This document shows positions 54,652 through 64,000 of a DNA stretch of 64,000 nucleotides, in pieces; position 1 is the stretch's first letter, and every line of letters begins with the position of its first letter. Source of the DNA: Staphylotrichum longicolle (taxonomy: Eukaryota; Ascomycota; Sordariomycetes; Sordariales; Chaetomiaceae); assembly GCA_019096155.1 (NCBI GenBank), contig JAHCVI010000003.1, forward strand, positions 4,588,001 to 4,652,000, given 5' to 3'. Under the pieces are notes generated by a model, which had not been told where the DNA came from, did not search any database, and saw only the letters and a list, made by a program, of their open reading frames with translations. Made by a program: the position numbers and the translations under genes.

Positions 54652-55795
54652 GGTGTTTGCTTGAGACCGTGTCCGTCAACATCGCGCTTCAGCAGGTTGG
54701 AGATGGGAAAAACCGAGAAGTCCATGCTGACGAGATCGGGTTCAACCCTGGGTAGCAGTTCTGGTGACACTTCTGTTCCAAGTCCCCAGTGTCGGTCGTA
54801 AATTAGATCTCCCCGCTCATCTAATGAAACCCAACAACATTGCGACCTGCTCCAACAGCGATGACCAACAGTGTCTGATTATTTCCTCCTGTTATATTCT
54901 GCCAAGACACAGTATCGGTCAGTCATCTTGAACCCGAGATGGGGACCCGAGACGTCGGCGGGTCAAGGGAGGTTGAAGAATATCCGGGGTATGCGTTTCC
55001 CCAGAAAAACCTGCAGGGAAGGGGAGGGAACTGCCGGTTTGGTCCCGGCGGAGAATTCCATTCATGCCCTGGTTTGGGGATGGATGCAGCCGTTTTTGGG
55101 GGGCAGACCCAACTGCAGCAATTGGAGCATTGCAGCAGACACCTCAGTTCCGTCTGCGGGCGGGTGACTGCCGTTGCTGCCGTGCCTTCCCCCAATTGCT
55201 GTCAAATGCTGTGTTGAAGCTGCAAGGTGCAGTCGCAGTCGGCAAGCACGTAACTGCAAGTTGCGGAATTCAGCCGCCGTCCCCCAGGCAGCAGCAGTGG
55301 CTTTCGGCCAGAATCTGGAAGGGTCGGGCCGAGAAACCGCTTCCATTTCCTGTTTCTTTGTCATTCCAGGTTTGTTCCTGCTCCCAGTCTCACTTTCCAC
55401 TCCTTCTCAACTGTCAAGTTCTCTCCGAGCAGGAGCAGAGCTACCGGGTAGGTTCTGGCATCAAAAGTTGGAGGACTAGCTCCCCCCTTTCGGTTCCTCC
55501 TCAAGCAAGCCAAGGTCTGTTGCAGGCAATAGACGGACGCAGGGACCAGTGTGTCTGACGGTTAGGGTAGTGCTCTTTCTATCAGGTATCGTCTATGGGT
55601 TCTCGCCGCACGTCCAAGCTCCCAGGGTCTGGGGAGAACGGCTGTGTGCGAAGTTGAGGCAAACTTGCCAAACCAAAAGTCCTCCAGCGCCACGCTTCCA
55701 TGAAAACGAAACAGTGCCAACACCAACCTCTAAACCTTCAAAACAACAAGAGACGCGAAAAGGAAGTTCGACCCAGTTTCCTGGCCGATCCAGCC
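54652..55795. other. GH3 promoter side of the second gene desert
   Basis: Upstream region of the beta-xylosidase. The frames here are overlapping shadows. No clear XlnR or CreA cluster was noticed. Confidence 0.5.
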
Positions 55796-55984
55796 TCAAG
55801 AGACGTCGTCAGCTCTCTCCAGCCGCGACTCGTCGACCGTCTGCAACGCCGTCGGGGTGAACGGTAGATACTGGCCATCTGGCTGAGGGTTCGACACGAG
55901 AATGGTGACCAGGTTGCTGCTCACTGCGACAACCTTGTAGACCACCGTGGAGCCGCGAATGCGGACGGCCTCGCCAGACACGAA
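55796..55984 (-). CDS. Probable 3'-terminal exon of a small unrecognised gene
   Basis: After the acceptor ttccgcag, the minus-strand frame reads FVSGEAVRIRGSTVVYKVVAV, NLVTILVSNPQPDGQYLPF, and then TALQTVDESRLERADDVS with a stop at 55796 (63 codons). This is a compact, strand-rich protein sequence unlike the random frames around it. Upstream on the same strand are two good intron-like segments: GTATGTGCTAG...CCGCAG, and before it GTAAGCGAACC...CTAACGCACGCATTCAG. They enclose a 57-nt exon that can read SNIPIVFSVETSAFCNG. The phases of that exon and this one do not agree unless a base is missing, and no start codon could be placed. A small two- or three-exon gene is plausible; the function is unknown. 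Confidence 0.35.
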   Translation of the reverse strand, partial: FVSGEAVRIRGSTVVYKVVAVSSNLVTILVSNPQPDGQYLPFTPTALQTVDESRLERADDVS

Positions 55985-58900
55985 CTGCGGAACGGCTCAG
56001 CCCAGCTGCAACAGCGGCAGGTTGTTGGCGCTAGCACATACTCCCATTGCAAAACGCGGATGTCTCGACAGAGAAGACGATCGGAATATTCGACGCTCCT
56101 GAATGCGTGCGTTAGGCGCCCTCGTTCGAACGTGGACCGGACGTCGGGGCGGTTCGCTTACTGGCGCTGAGACTCTCCGGGTCGATGTGTGGTGGCGCAG
56201 CGTGTGTCTCTCGTTCTGATCCGGTTCCTATCAGTTGAACATGCCAAGGAGCACGGCTCAGGCGCCGCAGGCGGGTTGCGAGCTATTTAACGTTCGACCG
56301 CTCCAGGGCGTAAGCGACGATCCTCACGGCCCACGGGATCCATCTCAAGAGGAGCCGAAGCCTGGTAAGAGCTCTCGAGCCATTGTGGAACCCAACGAGG
56401 CCATGTGCGCGCCGTTGGACGTGTGGCAGATGGTCTCGGTTCCCGGATGTCCCTCTTTGGTCGTCATAGCCCTCGGCCGCTAATCTGCATGGGGTGCATA
56501 CACAGTAGGGGCACCCGCCAGCAAGCACGCCCACCCCACACGCGCACACCACACCGGTGCGTGCCCACGCATGCCGGCGACGGATGGAACCAGCAGCTCG
56601 GTCATGGTGGCGTGACCGCACCAGCTTGCTGGGTGTTTGAAGCAGCCGTCAAGGATGCCCCCCGTCATTGGAGCTCCTGCGCAGGTGGTTGCATTGGATG
56701 GCGTGCATGGCGAGCCCCTATTGATGGGGCCCGTGAGCTTGTCGTCATCTCGGGCCCGTTTTGTGGCCAAGCACCCGCCAGAATCACAGCTAGCACGGCA
56801 GAATCCTTCCATACAGCTTCCTTGTTGGATACGAGTCGGCGGATGTTTCTGCTTTTCGGTCCCCTTTCCGACGCCACAGCTGAGAGTCCAACTTCCCGCT
56901 GCCTCGGAAACTCCTGGACGGCTACCCTCTGCCAAGCTTTCGTTTCCTTCGGGTACCATCCAGAAATGACTCAAGTCAAGCAGGGCACACGCTTGGAGCC
57001 GGGAATCGGCATTCGTGGTTCGTCTGAAACGCTGAGGTGTTCCCTCAGCTCCAACAAACAGCAGTGGCTGATTCAGACCACGGGATCCCGGGACTCGCAA
57101 AGTGACCCCTACTCCACCGGAGTGGCCAGACTCACTATCGCCTTTCTGCAGCTCTTAAAACGCAAAAGGCCCCTCGCTCGGGCCCTTTTGCCACACCGTG
57201 ACGGCGGGAAACTTACCCGTGGAACTCTTCCTTCTCCAGCCCTGTTGCTGGAGTTGGGGTAACACAACGGCCGCCCGGCCGCCTGCAAAACACTGTTTCG
57301 GGGGACTGAGGCGCACACCGGTTCCCACCAGATGAACTCCTCCACATGTGCAACCCCAGATCGGCACAGACCCCGCAAACGCAGACACATTTAGGAGTGG
57401 CATGCACCACCCGGGCCCAAATCGGGGACCCAGATGCTTTCTCCCTCAGGAACTTCTTCTCAAACCGCCCAGGCCCGAAAAGCAAAGATCTCGCGCCCCG
57501 TGATCTGGAACAGATCTCGTGCTCCTCGACAAACGGGCCCCTTTCCTCGTCGGGCGCCGGCGTCGGAGAGGAGCCGAGCTTTGGGCATCAATATGCCATA
57601 TCTTGTACTCCCGCACCATCGACCCGCGAGCCACGGCAATTGGATACGCCGAGCAGCCCAACACTGGACAATAGCGCCGAGCGGCCCCAGCACTGACCGC
57701 CAGTCCAGAGGCAGGACCAGAGAGCCATCACCAGTCACGTCCCCGTTAGCCGGCACGAGCCGAGGGAGGCTTGTCAAAGGGTCCACGAACTTCGAAATCC
57801 CCCCCCGCGAGGTCGAAGAAAACTTGGTCGACTCCCACACGGCATTCCTCAAAAAGGGATAGGCAGCACCCGTATTACTGCGTGTCCGTCCCGATATCCG
57901 GGCCCTGGTCCCACTCACCACACGGATAGCTTGTTGGCTCGCGTCAAATTCTCGCGCCTTTGGGCCTTTGTGTCCCCTTCTCCTCTCTCTAAAGTCGCGC
58001 TAGTGCCAACTCTGGCAGATTCAGCGCCGGCCTCGATTGGCTGGAGGCGGTTCGGCTCAGGGATGAGGGGCCCTTATCTGATTAACCTCAACCGCAGCAG
58101 CCGCTGCCTCCAGCCCAAGGCCCCGAGCTTCACCCCCTCATGACGCGATGCCGACCCATGCCCTGTCGTTGTTTCGGCTTGCCCGTTCGTCTCCAAGCTG
58201 TCGGCGTGGGGTGTTACATACATAGTGGGGCTGAAAGATGGCGTTTCTTCTGTGTCTCGTATCCGCATCCCATCAGTTGTGGTGGACTCAACTGGTGCTG
58301 AGGAGCGCGGGCGCCGACCCTCCGAGAAAGATTTGTCTTTTTCGGTGGAGCTGTCCCGAGGATCTGATTGATACGGGCGGCCGAAGATCCAAGTTCTGGC
58401 TGGGCTCATTTTCACATGGTTCTTCCTTGTTCTTCAGAGGTAGGGTAGCACTGGTTCCCCTCCGCCCCCTTTTCCCCTCTTCCCCTGACCCCGCCTCTCC
58501 CTTCCATCCGCTGTCCAGCCCACCCACACCAGATCACTGGGACGAGCAGATACGTCATTTCAGCATGTCAGTTGTGTGTTTGAGGGACAAGTCACATGTC
58601 GAGTATCAGTTGCACTTGGTGTTATTTGGATTCTCAAGTGAATCTCTCCCAAGCACAAAGTCGCCCGGGCTTAGCGACACCTGACGGCCCAGCGGGTCAC
58701 GCAAACCATGCAAATAAATGAGTACACGGCTGACTGGTCCTTTGTACATAGGAACAGTCCAGAAGAATGAGACTGGAAGACCTTGAGCAGAAGATATACC
58801 CCAAAAGCCAAAGTCCTCACAACATCACATTCTCATACTGACTTACTGGATATGAACGGTACCTGGTAAGCTTTTGAACATTGCTCAACACCGGAGATGA

Positions 58901-60503
58901 TCCTGTTCGACTTGATGAAGAACCAAAGTTCTGTTTCCAGCGTGACCCGGCTTTGTTTATCGACTCCAGCTAGAAGTGGCACGCATACATCACTTGTTCT
59001 TTGGCAGATTCATTCATGTTGTCTCGCAACTTATGTAAACAAGAACAAAAAGGAACTCATCTACTCAAGGAGTGGGTTTCCATCTCTTAGCAAACAAAGG
59101 GCGGTGTAGGAAAGAGTTCACACTCGTGCATGGTCACCAGCTTTTCATCACTCAGCTCCAACGTAGTGGTGGCCCTCAAGAATGTCTCGACGGGAACTCA
59201 GCCAAAAGACAGCTCGTACCTTGGGTCAATGCTCCTCCGAAGGTTGGCGGTTATAACATGACAACTCATCCCAACAGAGCCGATCCCATACTATGAGGAC
59301 GAACATGGACTTTCCTGTAACGGCTTATCATTATTTTGCCCCGATATTTTATTCCCCCAGAAACTGAACATTCTTTAGACTTTCATAGATGAGATTGATG
59401 GCTAAGAAGCAATCTGGGATGCCCGTATAGTTCGCCAAGGGGACGCAGAGGGTCAGGTGTTCGAAGGAACTAGGAAACTGGACACTCGTCAATGGATGGT
59501 TCCGGGTCTAGGCTCATTCACATACTGCCGTGAGCGGTCTGGTTGTGTGGCAGCATGACAGTATTCCGTGCCCAAAACCTAGGGCTCGCTCAAAGTCCCA
59601 TCTCGCCGTGCCCAGCGAGTTACGCAACCGGGGCAGGAACCCTCCTGTCCGGCCCCCTCTGACCCGCGCGAGAATTTGCGCCTTCTACCTTCCGCCGGTC
59701 CAATCTTCTCCTCTCCGCCAACTCTCCGATCACAGTGTCGTCCACTCCCGACAATCCATACCTGGGGTCTCGCTTCTCAATAACCTTTACCCGGCCTCGG
59801 CCAGGACCTCACATTGGTGTCTGCTCTCCTCTTTCATGTCTAGTGGAGAGAACCTTGCGAATTACCTTTCTACAGCGGGCAGCAACACAAGAAACCCCAA
59901 GATCTTTGGCCGCTCTAGTCAGTCAAGCTCCCTCTTGCCCCAAGGTCGCTGCGGTTGCGCGCTGGAGGCCACCTCCGAGTCTGTTGAACACAGCCTCCTC
60001 TTACTTCCCTCCTTTCCCATCAGGATCGCCTCTTTCCCCATCCTCAAGAGACCCCCGCTCTCTAATCTCCAAAGTCCAACTCGTCAGGTCACCTGACGTC
60101 TTTAGGTAAGTACCTTGTCATTGTTTTGCTATAGTCTTCGCGATGAGTGCGTGGGAGTCCACACCTCACGCCTCTTCAGACCAGGCCTTCCTTCTCCGTC
60201 CCGATGAGGTTCCGTTGAGTTGAAAACCCCCATGCCGGTTCCTATCCGGAGTGCTGAAACCTTCTTCGACTCAGCACTTTAAGACCCGACAACATCTTCC
60301 TGAAGCCGCTCATTCCAGTCTCAATCCCCGACTCACTTCTCGAGACGGTCAGCCCGTCTGCGCTCCCTCACAAATGCAAGTCTCTCTCTCCTGGTTCTGT
60401 TGGTTTTCCATCTCCCGGTCCTGACCTCTCATAGCGGGGGTTCTCTTCAGGATCAATATCGACTCACCCAAAAAGGCCCGACCCAAAACAACTAAAACTC
60501 AAA
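55985..60503. other. 4.5-kb gene-free region
   Basis: Apart from the possible upstream exons of the 55.8-kb gene, frames here (for example 56405-57262 plus and 56480-57100 minus) overlap each other and carry no domain. Pyrimidine-rich blocks at 59.6-60.4 kb resemble the long CT-rich 5' leaders of fungal housekeeping genes and lead up to the small Cys-rich gene at 60504. Confidence 0.5.
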
Positions 60504-60979
60504 ATGGCCCCTGTCAAGAAAGAATCCACCAGCACCGTTGAGGGCCCCATTGACCTCACCTCCGCTTCCCGTGCCAGCGCCAAACACCGGCGGCCGGGGC
60601 GTAGCCTCGGGCCGCATTACCAAGGCCAAGGCGATCAAAGCCAAACCGACCAAGAAAGAGCCCGACACCCCAAAAGACGAGAAAGACGACGGCCCAACGA
60701 CGAAGACAAAGACCGCCCCCAACCCGCCCGCCATCCTCCCCCCCACCCTCAAGAAAAACCAAGCCTGCACCGCCTGCCGCAAGGCCGGCCGCTGCGCGCG
60801 CACCATGGCCTGCGAGCGGTGCGTCGCGCCGGCGTGGCCTGCCCAGGCGCCGACGACGAGCACCCCCTCGCGACGGGCAAGCCGGCCAAGGCCTGCGCGC
60901 GGTGCCGCAAGCTCGGGCGTGCGTGCGGGACAGGTGCGAGCGGTGGAAGAATGGGGGGGTGTGTGTTGCCGGTGGCTGA
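60504..60979 (+). CDS. Small Lys-rich protein with Zn-cluster-like Cys motifs, several frameshifts
   Basis: ATG 60504 gives MAPVKKESTSTVEGPIDLTS. The evident continuation then changes frame three times. A Lys-rich segment (SGRITKAKAIKAKPTKKE, then DTPKDEKDDGPTTKTK) leads to QACTACRKAGRCARTMACERC in a second frame. GVACPGADDEHPLATGKP and KACARCRKLGRACG follow in the first frame again, and DRCERWKNGGVCVAGG with a TGA at 60979 is in the third. The last two breaks each fit one lost base (near 60828 and at the GGG near 60928). The first, near 60580, needs one extra or two lost bases. The Cys spacing (C-x2-C-x5-C-x5-C-x2-C-x6-C, then C-x2-C and more) resembles a binuclear zinc cluster plus a second Cys half-site. 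It is about 160 residues if the breaks are errors. A nuclear DNA- or RNA-binding role is inferred. Confidence 0.5.
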
Positions 60980-61033
60980 ATCTCTTTTCTTTTGTTTTCT
61001 TCTTTTCTTTCTCAGTGGAAGGATAGAGGGGTT

Positions 61034-61050
61034 GGGGGGGGGGGGGGGGG
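61034..61050. repeat. Poly-G run, 17 bases
   Basis: An uninterrupted run of 17 G lies in a G-rich stretch (61020-61058) just downstream of the small Cys-rich gene. It could fold with nearby G runs into a quadruplex. Its exact length is unreliable in any assembly. Confidence 0.85.
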
Positions 61051-61541
61051 AGGGAGGTGTTTGCAGTGCACTGGTTTTGCTGGTTTGGAGGAGTTTTGGG
61101 AGTTGCGGGCTAAGAATGGTTGGATGGGATGGATGGGTGTGTTCGGGAGAGAGAGAGGTAGCAAGGATATTAGAGATGACGGAGACTCTCAACATGAATC
61201 AGCAATTCTGCCTTTATGGGATGGTTGTAGGAATCAAACTTGGGATTGCTGCCTGCCGAGTCTCGAGACCCAGTGATTCTGACTCCTGCAATCTGCCGTC
61301 AAAGCAAAAGACAGCCGCCACCTTGAACCCGGCACCGTGACCCAGAACATGACAGACATTAATAGCTTTGATTTACACATGCAGCAATACTCTGCAAAAC
61401 CGATACACAGTTAGTTGTCTTTGTTCAACACCGAGCCCATGCAGTTTCCACACTCCAACAATCCCCCCATACCAATTCCCAGCCGCCATCATACAGACAC
61501 ACACATCAAATTACCCCCTCTCCTCAAAGCACAACCCGACC

Positions 61542-62558
61542 TCACGAAAGCTCATGCCCCCTCCACCCCCCCGGCGCCTCCACCCTCTCATGCCCCACAC
61601 CCAACTCACTCCTCATCCCATTCCCATTCCCATTCCCATCCCCCTGCCCATCTCCTCCGCCATGATAATAATACTTGTCCCCCGGCTGGACATACTCCAC
61701 CCCCACAGGGCCACCACCGCCGCCGTGACTCTGCGCCATCAAGTCCCCGTCTGGGTCCACGTCGGTGCCTCGGGGTCCGCGCCTGGCCAGGGCCCAGCGG
61801 CGGCCCAGGTACCACCCCGCTGCGAGGAGGAGGATGACGGCGAGTGTGGCGCCGATGCCGACGCCTACTGCGGCGCCTGTTGAGAGCGAGGAAGAGGAGG
61901 AAGAGGAGGACTGGTTGGCTGCCGATGATGATGATGTTGAAGGTGGGGTGGTTGATTCGCTGCTGCCAGTGGGGGTGGTGGTGGTTGGGGCAGTGATCGA
62001 GCTGGAGGAGGTGCCGGTGGGTGTGCTCGAGGTGGGAGAGGCAGAAGAGGAGGACGCGGTGCCGGTGCTGGACTTTGACTCGGCCGCGGCGGCTTTGGCG
62101 ATGGTGAAGACGTCGGTTGTCGAGTCGGCGTAGTCGGTGCTTTCCTGCCAGATGCCAATGACAAACTTGTCCGAGACGGCGAGGTTGCTGGTCGTCCCGA
62201 CGAACCAAGTGTAGCTCGTGCGGCCGACTTGGTCCTCTGCAGGGGTGGCATCAGCTGGGTGATGTTTTCACATAGTAGAAGAGAGAGAAAGAATCGTACG
62301 CGTGATGTACTCAAAGGTGTTCTCGGTGTGGTAAATGATGCCGTCAAAGTTTGCAGCCCGGGTGGCGTTGAGCTGGTAGAGCAGCACCGACGTTCTCTTG
62401 CCGTCCTGAGCGGGCGTCCACTCGAGGTTGAGCGGTGACCCGACCACAAGGACGGATTGCTCACCCTTGCCGGTGAATGCAGGTGGTTTGATGAACTGCA
62501 TCTTGGCGAGGGTCGTCCCTGACCCGAGGGCCGCGAGGGCAGCAAGAGAGAGACGCAT
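61542..62558 (-). CDS. Single-pass membrane protein with Ser/Thr-rich ectodomain stalk
   Basis: Two exons (62558-62300 and 62236-61542, intron 63 nt) give 317 residues. A signal peptide (MRLSLAALAALGSGTTLA) is followed by an Ig-like beta-sandwich of about 110 residues: QSVLVVGSPLNLEWTPAQDG, TSVLLYQLNATRAANFDG, TSYTWFVGTTSNLAVSDKF and VIGIWQE. A Ser/Thr-rich stalk comes next, then a membrane helix (GAAVGVGIGATLAVILLLAAG) and a Gly-rich cytoplasmic tail (YVQPGDKYYYHGGGDGQG). The layout matches a widespread fungal surface-protein type sometimes compared with Wsc or Kre9-like wall sensors. The ligand is unknown. The stop is TGA at 61542-61544; the downstream 200 bp hold no gene. Confidence 0.82.
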
Positions 62559-63129
62559 TGTGACGCACTGGGAGAGTACGACGACGTCAGGAGTCACTCA
62601 TCTGTAGAGGATAGGGCTGAGATTGAAGAGGATGTGATGTCAAAAAGTAAAATTAGGGAGCATCGGCAACCGGCGCACTCGGCCCCCAAACATGGCCTTA
62701 GCCGCCGCTGCTGTGCCGCCGAGCGACATGGGGATGGGCACGATGGATCTGAACCGCCCGCCGCCACAGGCCAGACAGGCGAAGAAGGATTCTTGCAGCG
62801 GGGACTGTTTTAGATCCAGGGCCAATGAGAAACAAAACTGAACTGAAGCCAGAGGCACAGGCCTGGGGATAACAGGGGCTAAGAACCCTTTTGAGATGAA
62901 CCCTGCATGAAGATGGCCAAGACCTAACAACATCCCGTCAAACGGTCAAAGGGGGAGGTGGAGTCAACGCTGCCACAAATAAGCCATATTTTGAACAATG
63001 CAAACTATGTACGGGAGACTCGGGCGCACCGAAAGACCAAAAGCACATATGAAAACCAATGCGAACCCCCTGTCCCGTCGGTATATACAACCATCACCTC
63101 AAGAGCCAATGGCCCCCTTTTTCCTCAAC
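62559..63129. other. Intergenic region between two minus-strand genes
   Basis: Promoter of the single-pass membrane protein gene and 3' flank of the GH3 beta-glucosidase gene. No gene was seen. Confidence 0.55.
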
Positions 63130-64000
63130 TTACACCTGCAGACTCCCCGACAACCTCAGATCCCTCGAGCTGGCCCCCACGGCCACGGCAAACTTGCCCG
63201 CCGGCACAACCCACTGCTGCCGTCCCGTATCCCAATAGCTCAGATCCCTGCGCCGGAGGTTGAACGTGGCCGTCTTGCTCGCGCCGGGCTCCAGCTTGAG
63301 CTTGGCGAAGCCCCGGAGCTGCTTCGGCGGGGCCGACGGCGCCGACGACGGGAGCGTGAGATACAGCTGCGCGACCTCAGCTCCCGCCACGGCGCCCGAG
63401 TTGGTGATGGTCGCCGTGACGGTGGCCACCGTCTCCCACAGGTCAGCGGGCCCGCCGGGGATGGTGGAGCCCGTCGCGGGGCCCGAGGTGGCGGTCGAGG
63501 TGACGGCGAGGTTGGTGTAGGTGAAGTTTGTGTATGCTGATGACGGGGATTAGTGACTGCGAGGAGAAAAGAGACTGGAGCGACCGAAAGGAACTTACAG
63601 AGGCCAAAGCCAAACTCGTACCGGGGCTCAATGTTGGCCTTGTCAAAGTGCCGGTAGTCGATAAAGAGCCCCTCCGGGTAGGTATCGTCGCCGCGGACGA
63701 TAGAAGTGCCATAGTCCTCGGGCCGCTTGGCGATGGTGTACACCAGCTTGCCCGAGGGCGAGGTGAGGCCGTACAGGATGTCGACGAGCGCGTTGCCGTT
63801 CTCCTGGCTCGGCAGGCCCGCCCACACGACGGCCCGCACGCCGGGCGTGGCCAGGATGGTCTCGAGGATGATGGGCCCCGTGCTGTGCACGACGACGATG
63901 GTGTTCTTGTTAGCCGCCGCCACGGCCTGCACGAGCTGGTTGCCGTTGTGCCAGGGGTCGAGGTTCTGCCGGTCGCCGACGTTGCCCTCGACCGTGATGT
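63130..64000 (-). CDS. GH3 beta-glucosidase, C-terminal part (5' end outside the window)
   Basis: Two exons are visible: beyond 64000 to 63599, and 63536-63130, with a 62-nt intron (GTAAGTTC...TCATCAG). The visible protein begins ITVEGNVGDRQNLDPWHNG and continues NTIVVVHSTGPI, GVRAVVWAGLPSQENGNALV, and GDDTYPEGLFIDYRHFD, then EPRYEFGFGLSYTNFTYTNL. This is the second (alpha/beta sandwich) domain of fungal GH3 beta-glucosidases. It is followed by a fibronectin III-like domain (AEVAQLYLTLP, LRGFAKLKLEPGASKTATF, RRRDLSYWDTGRQQWVVPAG). The catalytic nucleophile domain lies outside the window. The enzyme would hydrolyse cellobiose and related glucosides. It differs from the GH3 enzyme at 52.3 kb, which belongs to the xylosidase branch. 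Confidence 0.9.

Noticed and set aside
1..64000. CRISPR arrays, bacterial operons, riboswitches, rRNA or tRNA genes
   Set aside because: No regularly spaced direct repeats with spacers, no ribosome-binding sites, and no cloverleaf-like tRNA sequence was found by eye; a tRNAscan run would settle the tRNA question.

Overview
The window comes from a filamentous ascomycete (Pezizomycotina; the gene complement fits a plant-associated or litter-decaying Sordariomycete, but that is inference). The evidence is short 50-110 nt GT-AG introns with CTRAY-like branch sites, a Zn2Cys6 regulator, secreted carbohydrate-active enzymes with signal peptides, 2EXR proteins, an AA9 polysaccharide monooxygenase, a GPI-anchored Ser/Thr-rich protein, GC-rich coding sequence, and monocistronic genes in mixed orientation. 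No rRNA, tRNA, CRISPR array or intact transposon was found.

Layout. 0-3.3 kb: a truncated uncharacterised gene and a six-exon Zn2Cys6 transcription factor, both minus. 3.3-8.7 kb: a gene-free desert. 8.7-11.3 kb: a GH18 chitinase converging on a broken Thr-rich/CBM-like secreted-type gene. 14.5-17.5 kb: a fungal STAND-type N-terminal domain joined to an Hsp70-like ATPase. 18.5-20.1 kb: a GH43-CBM35 exo-galactanase-type enzyme. 22-23.6 kb: a weakly supported gene and a 369-bp pure-purine tract. 24.3-26.4 kb: a PrnB/indoleamine-dioxygenase-like haem protein fused to cytochrome b5. 28-32.3 kb: two 2EXR genes (the second with a stop codon) flanking a metzincin-type protease. 32.4-38 kb: an S53 sedolisin, a cation/proton antiporter and an atypical aminoglycoside-phosphotransferase-like protein. 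39-44.2 kb: a Pro-rich basic protein, AA9 and a GPI-anchored protein. 45-52 kb: two orphan multipass membrane proteins and a Pro-rich protein. 52.3-54.7 kb: a GH3 beta-xylosidase. 54.7-60.5 kb: a second desert. 60.5-64 kb: a small Cys-rich zinc-cluster-like gene, a single-pass membrane protein and the C-terminal half of a GH3 beta-glucosidase.

Functional picture. GH18, GH43, AA9, two GH3 enzymes and S53 suit an organism that digests plant and fungal wall polymers outside the cell. They are scattered and separately transcribed, so this looks like the background repertoire of a saprotroph rather than one cluster. The most novel proteins are the PrnB-cytochrome b5 fusion and the STAND-N/Hsp70 protein.

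Sequence quality. At least five genes keep clear family similarity but change frame at single points, mostly explained by one lost base and often next to G or C runs. This looks more like residual indel error in the assembly than widespread gene death. Affected models are described as they stand, with the break positions given.
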